64,000 bases of DNA. Origin: Turritopsis dohrnii. Taxonomy: Eukaryota > Cnidaria > Hydrozoa > Anthoathecata > Oceaniidae. A model generated the notes under the pieces. It did no database searches, was not told the origin of the DNA, and was given only the letters and a program-made list of their open reading frames with translations. Each line of letters begins with the position of its first letter. Position 1 is the stretch's first letter. The stretch is from positions 868,001 to 932,000 of the forward strand of contig BQMF02000031.1 of the NCBI GenBank assembly GCA_027922465.2. The letters run 5' to 3'. The position numbers and the translations under genes are program-made. Shown here one piece after another: positions 53,819 through 64,000 of the stretch.

Positions 53819-55506
53819 TCTATAAAGCGGACATCATTGAGACCTGAAAAAAGTGTCCGCTTTAGGGTGATGTCCGCTTTATAGTGATTCCATATGAAAA
53901 TTAATATTTAGCAAAAATAAATCGAGAATGGGTCTCTAATATGGTTTGTAAAGTTAACAAATTTTATAGGACAAAGAAGGACACGTTTAATACAATGAAA
54001 AACGTTTTTATTCTAAAGAAAATTCTAAAAAGTCAAATGCTATTATACTTGAAACCAAAAAAATCATTGCGCTGGCTACGGACTCGAGATTCTTGTGAAT
54101 TTCAAATTTCTTGGACCTGCCAAAGCCGTTCAGTGGGAAGAAAATGCTGTGAAAAAAGTTATTCGAAGAGTAAATAGTTAGAGAGCCATTGACGGATTCG
54201 TTCAACCCATTTTCCTCAGATGTTTTGAATGTCTAGTTGTAACCTTAGCATGCTTGTAAGTGATTTTAGACTGGTCAGCTGTGACGTCACTGGGGGGTTT
54301 GGTTTCAAGCCCAAGTAGAAAATACCCAAATTTGCCTTCAGTTCACCCCAAAAATTACATGCTTGATTTTTTGAGGTTGGATGCTACTATGTATGTGGAC
54401 TCCAATGCATGGAAAACTTACCAAAATTTCTGGGACGAAGATGGGATCAGACTGGCCCCAAAGTGACCCAAATTTACACTGTTCTCACCCCATAAGCTAC
54501 ATGGCTGAATTTTTTCTATTTGTTTACTCAAATGTTCTGCTTTACAAAATACAAAAACTTGCCAAAATTTCTGGGGCATTATACTGGATGAAAACATAAA
54601 ACTTCTTGAGCTGTTATGTGCGCATGCCAATGTACAAACCAGTTTTGATATATATTCTCTAACTACATATAGTCCAGGCTAGGGGGTCCACTAGAACTAC
54701 ATAGGGGCACAATTCATAATTCTACTTGTTTGCATCATATTTAAACTTTGCATTAAATATAGTGTCTGCTCAAAATCAGTTTTTAAAACAACCACTTCAA
54801 ACTTATAAACTGTCGTGGACTGGCCAGGAAAGGCGAAAACATATGATGAGGAATTGTATAGCTACAACCATGCTGGACTTAATAAAGCATTTTTGTTGTA
54901 CTTAAACTGGTGGACTTTCGAGTAATATAAATTGCACTTTCGACTTAAAAAATCGATGATAGATTGTTGACTTAACGTTACATTCTATCCGATTTACCAG
55001 GTAAAGAAAATAGAAAAAACGGTTAAGTAAAAACGGTTAAGTTAAGCTACAAAATACACTTTCGATGATTAATTTTAATCTATCCAAACTTCTTCAGATG
55101 AATATAACTCTTTGTAAAACGATGTAGGTGATGCAAAGGCAGATCAATCTGAAAAAAACCCATAATGTTCAATACCAATGTGTACAATCGGTAGGTAGGT
55201 AGATAAGGAATGGACATTTAAGGACTATTGAGGGAAAAGGAAATGCTGAAAGTTAACATTAGATATTCCCAGAAAATATTTTGTTTTTGTATCTGTGGTC
55301 CACTTTAGAGAGATTTTTTATTGGCAAAAAGTTCATTTGGGACCTGAAAAAAGTGTCCGCTTTATGGAGTGTCCGATTTATAATTGTCCGCTTTGAGACC
55401 TTCTCATAAGAGTTTGACTGTAAATCCATCCGTTCCTAGATAAACTTTCCGTCTTAAAGAGGTGTCCGCTTTATATGGTGTCCGCTTTACAGAGATTATT
55501 CCACTG
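53819..55506. mobile_element. 1.7-kb TIR element with CAGTGGAATCTCTATAAAGC ends
   Basis: CAGTGGAATCTCTATAAAGC and the inverted right end (GCTTTACAGAGATTATTCCACTG region) match. TGTCCGCTTTA words recur at 53851-53886 and 55357-55490. CAGTxGAAxCTCTxTA tips are typical of Tigger/pogo-type elements; TA lies near both tips. No transposase fragment was recognised inside, so it looks non-autonomous. Confidence 0.75.
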
Positions 55507-56269
55507 TAACAAGATTTGCCATGCGTTTCTCCCATTATCACATTAGCTTGAAGCAGAACTCTCATGTTCTGTCTTATAATTACTTTTACTTGAAAAGATA
55601 CAATTTATGAACATTTTATGAACATAACTTGGTAACTTCTGGCCATCATGGCTGAAAAAATACCCTTAAAAATTCGAGGCTGTAATAAGTGAGTAAGGAT
55701 TTATTTCTTGCAACTGCAAATAAAAGGTTTCACTAGGTGTATTCAAAAGTTATCTTTACCAGAACCTAATCTTTTGATGATATTTTGTGTCGAGTTGGGA
55801 AAAAATATAAGAACAAAATGAATCCTTGAGACTTTTCCTCTACGAAAACCAATAATAGGGACGATTTAAAACACGTCATGGTGAGCTTTACATTTTTAAA
55901 AAAAAAAAAACACAACCAAGTTCAGACATTAGTAGTAATCATGTTGCTTTAAAAATGCCCATGTTTTAGTAGTAATGTTGCTTTACTTGTTGCGAAGCAA
56001 TTATCGATAATACATATAAGTCTTGAAAACCTTTTTGTACGTTTTAGTTGCTCAATTAAAGTAGCAAGTATATAGTCTAGTTCATTCAATGTGAGTAGTG
56101 GCGTAAAAGTAGTGAAAATTTTACGAATCGGATCGGATACTAGCTCCTTCCAAACTAGCTTAATAATGTGACTAGTGTAATAGTAACACGAATAGTAAGC
56201 CTCAAATAAAATATACCAAATAAACAATATACCTTATCATGGATAATTTTGTCGGGGAAAATTTACGTC
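55507..56269. other. No feature recognised
   Basis: AT-rich. The minus-strand frame at 55949-56227 has no domain. A possible short first exon at 55649-55688 is noted but not supported. Confidence 0.4.
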
Positions 56270-56411
56270 AAGGTGGGCGCAAACCGAACAACATGTTGGG
56301 CCAACATTTTGACCAACATCAACGGAGCAACATGTTTGCCAACATGTTGTTCGGTTTGCGTTGGACACCAACATGTTGTGGAAGAAAAAAAGGAACAAAA
56401 AAAGTTGGCCA

Positions 56412-56468
56412 ACATTTTTTAAACTAGTTAGTAGCTAAAGCTAAAATGCCCCGCCTCAAGCTTATCCA
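56412..56468. repeat. Short dispersed repeat, copy 1 (second at 63647-63703)
   Basis: TTTAAACTAG, GTAGCTAAAGCTAAAATGCC and CCGCCTCAAGC match, in order, TTTAAACTAGCATGTAGCTT and AGCTAAAAATGCCCCCGCGC at 63653-63692. Confidence 0.65.
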
Positions 56469-56865
56469 TTGAATTTATCCATTCTTTTCTTGTTTGAAAT
56501 GCTTATATAGAGAATAGGTCCAACAATTTGCAAAATAAATTTAAAATATAATATTTGGTAGAAGTGAACCAAAATCACTTGAAAAAAGTTATATAGATTG
56601 ACAACTTCCACAATTGTATGCCTCAACACTATTCAGGTCTATTACAACCAAATGATTAGGTCAAACAGGTCTAAAAATTGAAGGCATATACCTATTTATG
56701 GCTAAATTAGAAAAAGTGACTGAAAAATTCGAAATAAACACTTTCCACTTCTTCTTTGAGCACTCTTTAAAAAATTGGCACAAATTGGGAGCAAATTGAG
56801 AATTCACCAGCTGAAGCTTATCAATAATACATTTTGAACAAAAAGATGAAACTTTTAATTAACTT

Positions 56866-57352
56866 AGAGTGCATTTACATGAAAGCTGTAGTGAACTAAA
56901 AATCGAAACAATAGATTTACTAGTTCTAGCTCTCTCTACGAGTGTGTTTCTACATGAGAACCATACTGAACGGTTTGAGATTTCAATACGGGTAGAAAAA
57001 TTTTCTATACACGATGGAATAAATTTAGCACATTCTACATTTTTATTTCATTATGTGTCAGCAAAATTTAATTAAATTGCGCATGCTTGTTAACACATTT
57101 TATGATAAAACAATGAAATCTGAAAACTTTCACACCTGTCCAAGTCCGTATCGAAATTTCAAACCTATTATTTGAGAAATAGGTTTGAAACCATCATGGG
57201 TAAAATTTCAGTACGGCCGTTATCATGTAAACATCACTGAAGGTGTGACCAGGAACAGTACTGAAATAAGAACCCATATCGAAACTCGTAACTGGAGGCT
57301 TGAAATTCCAAACCGGTTTGAGTTCAGTACGGCTCTCATGTAAACGCACTCT
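56866..57352. mobile_element. 487-bp PIF-like MITE (AGAGTGCATTTACATGA ends)
   Basis: AGAGTGCATTTACATGAAAG and the inverted CTCTCATGTAAACGCACTCT form the ends; TTA-like flanks fit a 3-bp target. GAGTTCAGTACGG and TAGTGAACT-type words recur inside. The TTTACATGA core echoes the TTTATATGAGA of the 17887-19054 element. Confidence 0.75.
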
Positions 57353-58511
57353 TTATCGCAACCACTTTTCAATTTACTATAGCTTATCCACATTTCCTAG
57401 CCAGAAAAAAACTTTGCATTGTATTGCACATTATGTTTATACTTCTTTCAGTATGTAGTAGACACAGTCTACATTCAATTCATTTCCAAATTTTAGAAAT
57501 TTGTCCTTCTTTGGCAGTTCTAGTTGTCTACGTTTTTTCAATATCTTCAAATGTCAGTGCTCTTTTGAAGACAGTTGATACAGATACCAATGTTCTATCA
57601 CCAAGCATTATGCACATAATATTCTTAAATTAGCGTTTGTCAATATGTGCAAAAAACAACAAAAAACATTCTCTTTATAAAGTTTTGTGCCAGTTCTTTC
57701 ATAAGTCGATAAAACTTTCTTTTGATTGTGATGAACACGTTTCATGCATTAATTAGAAAGTTTTGTGCATGTATTGATTACATATTTCCCCAGTAATTTT
57801 GATATTCTTGATGGATGCTGAACGTTTTTTCATCATAGGATAGATTAACTTGTTATGAAACCTTAATTTTCTTCTTTCTCGAGCATATTTCCCCAAAAAA
57901 CAATCATTTTCTCTCTAAGAAGTCTTCTAACGATTAACATAAGGTATAAACAGGAAAATATTCTTAAAATTCTTCTTTAAAGTTTCTTACGAAGTTCTCT
58001 ACAACTTCTACAAAACATAACGAAATCGGTTCACGTGTCGCACGTAAATATTTTAAGGACTAGTTAATAAAACTTTTAAAGATTGAAACGGAAATATAAA
58101 ACGTCCAAAATAACTTCCAAAAGTAGTAAAAGGTTATAAAAGAATAACAATTTGATGAAATAATATTAAAAATACCCTTTTATGCATTTAGCATGGAGTG
58201 CTGGTCTGTCATTATCTACTCGGAATAAACAAATTATCCGAAATGGAAACTCAATTTCCGAAAACGGATTGTCTTAAAAAAAAGGAGAAAATTTGCCAAC
58301 ACTTCGCCGATCCAGTTACAAATATCATTTTTAAGTGCATAGAGAACTGCAGGAGAAAACTAGGTCGTGAAGCTACACAGAGCCCCTTGCGGGGCAAAAA
58401 TTAAGAAATGTTGGCGGCACCAACATGTTGGCCAACATTTTCGACCAACTTTGGAATTTCCAACGTTCAATTCGAATGTTTTCCGAATTCGAAGAATTTG
58501 ACGCACCGCCA
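57353..58511. other. No gene established
   Basis: AT-rich interior of the putative Harbinger-like composite. The frame 58198-58404 (QFPKTDCLKKKEKICQHFAD...) could be a transposon exon, but no motif supports it. Confidence 0.35.
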
Positions 58512-58751
58512 TACCGTAATTTTTCTAATTTAACGCGTGGCAATAAATAATTATTTTGGACGCTACGCGTGAAAATTAGAGAATAATTAATTACGATATC
58601 CGAGCGTGCTGAGTACGCGTTAATAATTAGGGAAAATTAAATTGGACGCGCTAAATTGGAGGTAGATATCACGTAGAAATCTTTATTTAGTCAGGATTGT
58701 ACAGTATATATTACATAGTATGTATCATATATTGTATTGTATTTTTGAACT

Positions 58752-59064
58752 CTATTTTTTCTCAGTGTTTTTCTTCTTTTTCTTTGTGTTTTTTGCATCT
58801 AGTTTCTGTATTCTGATACGGTAACTTTCCATAAAATCTGAAACCAACTCAACCAGTTGTCCGTATAATCCTTCATCAGTTGTGTTGTACGTAATACGTA
58901 CACGGAAGTTCCAACCCTCCTTGGATGAGATCACGAGAGTACTGTTTCGGCCCAGTGATTTTAACATTGAATTTACCATCTTTTTTCATAAAGAAGTACG
59001 TGATTTTTGACAAGTCCTTTGGGATATGACCAATTGTTTTGTCATCAGATTTAACAAAAAGCAA
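58752..59064 (-). pseudogene. Degraded HIRAN-like gene of the pogo-like element
   Basis: The minus strand from 59064 reads LFVKSDDKTIGHIPKDLSKI, TYFFMKKDG, FNVKITGPKQYSRDLIQGGL, matching the intact HIRAN-like protein at 4969-5532 ([26 protein letters not shown]). A frameshift near 58925 moves the homology into the frame ending with FRVRITYN, LVELVSDFMESY and a Lys-rich tail at 58752. The N-terminus is deleted. DNA 3'-end binding is known only for HIRAN proteins such as HLTF; function here is inferred. Confidence 0.6.
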
Positions 59065-59539
59065 GGTTTCAACAATTCTCTATTAACTTTCGATGCCTTT
59101 GCAGCTCATTTGACAGAATCTGTCAAAAATCAACTGCTAAAGGAGGACTGTGATACACTAGCTATACCTGCAGGTTGCACTTCTAAGTGTCAACCAATGG
59201 ACGTTTGTTTGAACAGGCCCTTCAAAGCTGTGTTGAGGAAGTGCTGGGTTAATTACATTTCCGATGCCATCGAAAAATTCCCTTCATCAACAGAAGATCC
59301 GAATTTCAAAATTCCAACCCCCAACACGACAAGAAATGATTGATTGGGTTGACACAGCGTACCAGCATCTGTCTTCAAATCCCACTTTGATTCAAAATTC
59401 ATTTGAAGTATGCGGGATTACGTCATCTGACCCCAAAAAAGTCAGAAACAATGAATTTTATCAGCAGTGCATGGAAAAAGCACTAGATGATCTGGAGGAG
59501 CCAGAGGAGGAGGATGACGAAGATCCGTTTGATTTGTAA
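59063..59539 (+). pseudogene. Pogo-type DDE transposase C-terminal fragment
   Basis: The frame from about 59063 carries SLLTFDAFAAHLTESVKNQL (second catalytic Asp block, F-D-x2-x2-H-L-T), then IPAGCTSKCQPMDVCLNRPF with the third catalytic Asp in Q-P-[LM]-D-V, then LRKCWVNYI. A frameshift near 59320 continues in the next frame (RQEMIDWVDTAYQHLS, SFEVCGITSSD) and ends with an acidic tail (EEPEEEDDED). The first catalytic Asp and the DNA-binding HTH domains are lost, so it is inactive. Confidence 0.85.
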
Positions 59540-59905
59540 TTTTGAAAGAAAGAAAGATAAAGTTGATCAAAAATGAAATTTTTCTTGTCTAAGTTTTCAT
59601 TTCCAAGGCTTGACCACGCGTAATAATTAGAATAAAATTAATTACTTGGAATTTCGGCTACGCGTTAATAATTAGAGTAAAATTAATTACGACTTTTCGC
59701 CAAAAACAGGGTACGCATTAAATAAGAGTACGCGTTAAATTAGAAAGATTACGGTATGAAGGAGGGTTTCGTTTGTACTCAAAAAAGCAAATGAATGAAC
59801 ACGTGGAATGTTGGCCTCATGTTGTTCGAGAAAAATAATGGCAAAGCAAACCAGCCAACATGTTGGTCCCGATTTATTGGCCAACATGTTTGCGGCCGCC
59901 TTCAT

Positions 59906-60637
59906 GGGACGGGGGATGGTTTGTTTACATTTTACAACACCCAGCCTCAATTTCATGCTGAAAAGTTATTGCACAACACAAGTTTCGGGATGCTTTATGC
60001 TTTATGCCCCACAATTCTGTGCGAGTGCGAATGCATGCTGGGTAAGAGTGGTCTAACTATCTAGAATATATCATAAGAAACATACAAAACTTATACTATG
60101 TGCGTTAGATGTCGAGGAAAAAAAAGAACAACTTTTCATGGTGTGCCTGTCGAAGTTTTGTCGTTGAAACGAAGTCATAGAAAGTTTTACGTTTTCTCAC
60201 CACGCTCAGCTTAAAAGTGCTTATTTATCAAGGTAAATTTGGTTGTACTAGGTTTAATTTATTGATTTTTCAATGTGATTATAAACACATCTTCTGGTGA
60301 AAACCATCAAAACGTCCGCTTCACAGAATTTCGTATAATCGAAGTCGAATAAAAACACCAGCGTGTAATGGAGAAGATAAGAAATCAAGAACGTAAAGAG
60401 AAAAGAACTTTTGTCATTGGGATCGTTTTTTTTTATTTTCACTGATATGCATTACGCATTAATGAGCAATGTGCAATTTTTTACACTTTTCTCTGAGGGA
60501 AATTACTTGGAAAAACGATTCTTCAATAAAAAATGCAGATCTAAGTTGTTCTTGTATATATATATAAATGTATTGATTACCAGTCATTACTATGGTTTGT
60601 TTTACTCTTTTCAATTTTGTATTTGTTGTTTGTGTAG
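59906..60637. other. Upstream region / 5' UTR intron of the SERTA gene
   Basis: No coding exon found. An acceptor (TGTGTAG, 60631-60637) shortly before the SERTA start codon implies a non-coding first exon somewhere in this stretch. A short (TA)n tract lies at 60556-60565. Confidence 0.4.
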
Positions 60638-61351
60638 AAACACCTGACAATGGTTGAAATTTCATGTGGATCTAAACGACGAAGATCAGATGGTGATGAA
60701 AATGAAAGAATAGCTTTGCGTCAGATGATTTTCAATATGTCTATGTGCAAACTAAATAAAGATATAGGCAGAAAAGAACCTTCATTACTTCGATCTGTGA
60801 TAATAACCAATACTGTAAGACAAATTGAAAATGAGATGGACGAAGAAATGATTTCTAACTTCCATGATAGTCAATATAAATTTGACCAATTTGACCATAT
60901 CCAGGAAAATATAGCTGAAGACATTGTAAACAACAATCTGAATTCTATAGAATTTAAATGTGTCACTGACTGTGTTGTTGAATCTCAAGATAATGAGAAA
61001 GACAATATATGTGAACCTAGTAAGTTTGGTGCTATAGGAGATCAGCGAAAAACATCTGAAAAGGATGATAATACCATGACTGATACAAAACCTATTTTAC
61101 CTGGCTTCTTATGGGACAGTCTTTCTTTACCAGGTATAAGTACATTCACTCCAGCTCTGGAAAGTGTTGAATTGGAACAAAATTTTCTGGATGTTGACAT
61201 TTCTTTGTATGACTTTGATAATCCTTTACATATACAAACACCTGACTGGAGGGTGTATCCGAGTAGCTGTGCTATGGAATTTGAACACCGGAAACCAGAT
61301 GCCTATTTTGAAGAATTAGATCAAATTATGCAAGTGCTGGTGGGTATGTAG
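60638..61351 (+). CDS. SERTA-domain protein (SERTAD/CDCA4 family)
   Basis: The exon begins after the acceptor at 60637; ATG at 60650, stop at 61349-61351 (233 codons). The N-terminus has a nuclear-localisation-like KRRRSDGD. The SERTA motif (~residues 23-62) reads ALRQMIFNMSMCKLNKDIGR, EPSLLRSVIITNTVRQIENE, matching L-x-N-[IM]-S-[LM]-x-K-L ... E-P-S-L-x-R-S-V-x-I-x-N-T-[LV]-R. The acidic middle is probably disordered. The C-terminus ELDQIMQVLVGM resembles the conserved C-terminal transactivation helix of SERTAD proteins. Known: family members bind PHD/bromo proteins and modulate E2F/DP transcription and the cell cycle. The coding region is in one exon, as in vertebrate SERTADs. Length is similar to SERTAD1/CDCA4 (236-241). 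Confidence 0.87.
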   Translation, partial: KHLTMVEISCGSKRRRSDGDENERIALRQMIFNMSMCKLNKDIGRKEPSLLRSVIITNTVRQIENEMDEEMISNFHDSQYKFDQFDHIQENIAEDIVNNNLNSIEFKCVTDCVVESQDNEKDNICEPSKFGAIGDQRKTSEKDDNTMTDTKPILPGFLWDSLSLPGISTFTPALESVELEQNFLDVDISLYDFDNPLHIQTPDWRVYPSSCAMEFEHRKPDAYFEELDQIMQVLVGM

Positions 61352-63072
61352 CTAACCCTTGCAAGTATTTCTTCTTAATAATTACAAATAGATCTTTTGG
61401 TAAATGAAAGAGCTTTTAGATTCTATAAATCTCACATATGTTACTTGCAAATTACACCTGATGAAGAGCTGTGCTCTTATATTGCAAATGACTAACATAA
61501 ATTGTTTTGAAATATAAATTTTATCTAGTTGTATTCTCTATAATGACCTTGTATTTTGAAAATTTGACAAGGGCTATGAGTGATTTCTACATACTTAAAA
61601 CATTGATGTGACAAAATGCTATTTCATCCTGGTGCCATAATTTTGAGTATGTTTCAAAGTCCTTTAAAATATTTGAATTATTTTTGTTGTGACCACCAAA
61701 AATTTATGTGTATATTATATTTCTTATTGTTGAATTTTATATAGAATATCTTGAAATTTGTAATGTATTTAAAAAAAACACATTTTCTTGTATGCTATTG
61801 AGTTTAAACCAAGGTTTGTATATTACACATCATTCACCAAGTGGAAATAAAGTTTACTATTTGTGGTAATTTGAATTTTCAAGGGGATCTGAATACACAT
61901 TGTTTTTATAAATAAGCAATCAAAATAAATCACGTAGTATTCGTGTGATTTTTTAAACAAGTGTTTTCCTGAGTTTGTTTTTTCAACGACTTAATCCAAA
62001 CTGAAAAATGCAGAAAATTCTGTTGTTGTTGTTGTGGCTTTGTTTTTTCTCATTTGCTTGACATGGGCTTCTTACGTTTAGTCCTTTAGTATTTTTTGTT
62101 TAAATAAGTTTTTTAGAGCTTCACATTAAAATTTTGAAATCATTAATATTTTGGTAATTATTTATTATGTGCTAATTGGTGTCGTCATCATCTACAGTTT
62201 ATTTAGTATTCAATGAAATTCGAGTTCTTATTGTACAAATTTTAATTACTTTTTTTTAAAAGTTGTAATATTTTTTAAAGATAACCTCATTTAGGTTCTC
62301 AGTCATCAGCCTTGGTTTCAAGCAACCTGATCAACAAAGCACTGAACTGCGTCATGTTGAGAATAAATTTTCTACAGTATTTTTACCAAAGCAGCAATAC
62401 AGGTGTCTTGTTTTGAAACTGTGACTGATTGTTACAATTGCATAGACAAGTTTATTTTACATAAAAACCGTTAAAAGAGAGAAGATATTAAAAGCGTTAT
62501 TAATGTATGTGGAGTGTTGTATATATATATATAACTAGTACAAAGTTCTTGTACATATGATGTGTTGTCCAGACCTATCTGCAAGAATCCTTCTTATGGT
62601 GGATGAGTAGCTAGTGTGAAAATGTTCTATGATTGAATAGATCTTTATTAAAGTTCTAAACATATGGAAGTTTGTGTTATCAAGTTAGTTTTTTAACTGA
62701 TCATGTTTATGATCTTAGAAATATAAATTTAATTTAAGTTTGTGTATATACAGGTAGTTCATATATAAAAGAAAACTTCTTATATCTGATGAAAGTTGTT
62801 TTTATGAATACCCTTAGACTTTATTGTGTGCTATCTGTACGGGCAGCTAAGATTTTCAGGGGTTTATATGGAGATGAGGTATAATTGAGATTTCGAGCAA
62901 ATTTTTTTCACACCTTAGTCTCGGAAAGAAGTAATTCAAATTGTTCCTTCTTGAGCAAATTTCTCAGCGACGTGTGAAATAATCTCCTACCACCAGAATT
63001 TTCTCACTAATATTATTTTTTTTGTTTTTTTTAACGAAGAAAAGTGGCAAGAATATATTTTGAAAGTATATC
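61352..63072 (+). other. Long AT-rich 3' flank of the SERTA gene
   Basis: No further frame of note. Candidate poly(A) signals (AATAAA) at about 61846 and 61924. GTTGTTGTTGTTG at 62019 and TATATATATATATA at 62521-62532 are simple repeats. Confidence 0.5.
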
Positions 63073-63252
63073 TAAAGGCTGAAATACATTATCATTTTAA
63101 ATGGATCAGTTAAATTATTTAAATTGTTCTATCTATGACGATTTTGCCCACGGGGACTATATTTCTATTTAATTCGTTATAGGTATCACGTTTTCTTTTA
63201 TGTCAAACAATTTAACCTGATAAATGATCAGTATAGTGTATTTCAGCCTTAA
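63073..63252. mobile_element. 174-bp PIF-like MITE with TAA duplication
   Basis: AGGCTGAAATACATTAT (63076) and the inverted ATAGTGTATTTCAGCCT (ending 63249) are TIRs, flanked by TAA at 63073-63075 and 63250-63252. Non-coding. Confidence 0.85.
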
Positions 63253-63646
63253 GTCGTGTAAATCAGTTGGTAGATGCATAAAAGTGGATCTTTTTTTCTC
63301 CATCGTAAAATTGAAAAAATTGCTCAAATAACTTCCTTCGTTGGTTACATACCACTAGTGAAAGTTCATCTTAAAATGTTATTGTCAGCGAAAAGCAATT
63401 ACGTAAACGTTCTGATCTAATGAGTAATAACGGAAAATGATTAAGAGAAGTAACACAATATCCTTACATAATAAAACTTCATGCATATATAGTTTATGAT
63501 TTGTGACGTAAGCGTGCACATCCAACTTGTTTTTCCGGTTTCAATCGTACCTAATTTGTAATCCGATTGCTTTAAGGGGAAACTTAAAACGTTATTCAAT
63601 GTTTGAATAAATAATGTCCAAATAATTAATCTACAGTGTGACTACA
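63253..63646. other. No feature recognised
   Basis: AT-rich spacer without a supported gene or repeat. Confidence 0.4.
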
Positions 63647-63992
63647 GAAATTTTTAAACTAGCATGTAGCTTTAGCTAAAAATGCCCCCGCGCTCAAGCA
63701 TTCCAATTTGTACACACAGCAAGCTATACATTAAAAAAGAAAACTTACCGCCCAAACAATTTGTAATTTAAGGATTTTTTGTAAAAATGTTTTTGGTTGA
63801 TTAGTGGCATACTTTAAATATTTCGACAAAGCCAGTCTTTTATGTATGGCAAACAATACACAACATTTCAAATACAAATCGTGATCAAAATATCTGTATG
63901 CAGTGAAGAAAGAGCGTGCCGAAAATCAAATATTTAAGTGTAAATACTTAAGTTTTACGAGACAACGAATTATTAATGAGCTGCGGGGGCAA
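63647..63992. mobile_element. Possible MITE with TGCCCCCGCGCTCA ends; repeat copy 2
   Basis: AATGCCCCCGCGCTCAAGCA (63681) and the inverted TGAGCTGCGGGGGCAATAAT (63974-63993) form likely TIRs close to the window edge. The left 55 bp repeats the sequence at 56412-56468. No coding capacity. Confidence 0.5.
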
Positions 63993-64000
63993 TAATGAAT

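Larger units (their letters stand above)
58512..59756. mobile_element. Pogo-like element with HIRAN-like and transposase remnants
   Basis: TACCGTAATTTTTCTAATTT and the inverted right end (AAATTAGAAAGATTACGGTA) are TIRs with TA tips. ACGCGTTAATAATTAG-type words recur subterminally on both sides. The left half holds a minus-strand HIRAN-like gene, the right half a plus-strand pogo-type DDE transposase. The two genes point outwards from a junction at about 59060, where both N-terminal halves have been deleted. Confidence 0.85.
56272..59905. mobile_element. Probable Harbinger-like composite bounded by CCAACATGTTGG palindromes
   Basis: The left side reads GGGCGCAAACCGAACAACAT then GTTGGGCCAACATTTT; the right side inverted reads GGCGGCCGCAAACATGTTGG. 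CCAACATGTTGG or close forms recur at 56288, 56335, 56368, 58423, 58434, 59849 and 59879. The G-CGCAAA ... CCAACATTTT layout parallels the 52313-53281 element. Two other elements (56866-57352 and 58512-59756) have inserted within it. Boundaries and unity are inferred. Confidence 0.45.

Noticed and set aside
54008..54600. Several 65-78-codon frames in the CAGTGGAATC element
   Set aside because: They show no DDE or DNA-binding motif and overlap each other in several frames.
55649..55688. Possible first exon (MAEKIPLKIRGCN followed by a GTGAGT donor)
   Set aside because: It has a good donor, but no compatible downstream exon was found and 14 codons are too few for support.
58198..58404. Plus-strand 68-codon frame between transposons
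   Set aside because: No recognisable domain; it ends in repeat sequence and probably reflects decayed transposon DNA.
60556..60565. TATATATATA as a TATA box for the SERTA gene
   Set aside because: It lies only about 70 bp before the splice acceptor, so it is within the inferred 5' UTR intron rather than at a promoter.

Overview
The window is AT-rich eukaryotic (metazoan) nuclear DNA. Genes are split into many short exons with GT-AG introns. Space between and inside genes is packed with short terminal-inverted-repeat (TIR) DNA elements plus LINE, SINE and BEL/Pao remains. The gene set (MUS81, PSMC3IP/HOP2, PMF1/NNF1, a SERTA-domain protein, a WSC-domain secreted protein), the HIRAN-like transposon proteins and the cnidarian-looking Harbinger and pogo elements suggest a non-bilaterian animal, most likely a cnidarian. 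The species call is inference; no species-diagnostic marker is visible.

Layout. 0-2.7 kb: a LINE endonuclease fragment (minus strand) and a small zinc-finger exon. 2.7-17.3 kb: three plus-strand genes: an intronless PMF1/NNF1 kinetochore gene, a complete MUS81 endonuclease gene resolved here into 23 coding exons (3914-16572, 791 codons), and a small membrane protein gene. MUS81 introns hold nested transposons, one carrying an intact HIRAN-like gene. 17.9-29.6 kb: a transposon island (nested PIF-like MITEs, a repeat family present twice, a tRNA-derived SINE, LINE fragments, a BEL/Pao pol with an unbroken 993-codon frame). 30.3-49.0 kb: one long minus-strand gene of about 30 coding exons. It encodes a secreted protein with a signal peptide, seven copies of a 21-residue cysteine module, a WSC domain, and a tandem array in which Gly-Ser-Gly motifs alternate with dibasic cleavage sites. 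Two genes lie inside its introns: intronless PSMC3IP/HOP2 (same strand, intron 1) and a six-exon single-pass membrane protein with SH3- and tyrosine-type signalling motifs (opposite strand, intron 3). 49.7-60 kb: a second transposon island with hAT-, PIF/Harbinger- and pogo-type elements, one of which carries degraded HIRAN-like and pogo-transposase genes back to back. 60.6-61.4 kb: a SERTA-domain gene with a long AT-rich 3' flank.

MUS81 and HOP2 both act in recombination and PMF1 in chromosome segregation, but nothing here shows that their linkage is functional. The strongest candidates for something undescribed are the GSG/dibasic polyprotein with its private cysteine module, and the repeated pairing of a HIRAN-like protein with TA-target TIR transposons. 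All exon structures were derived by eye from splice sites, reading phase and homology. No search or transcript evidence was available.
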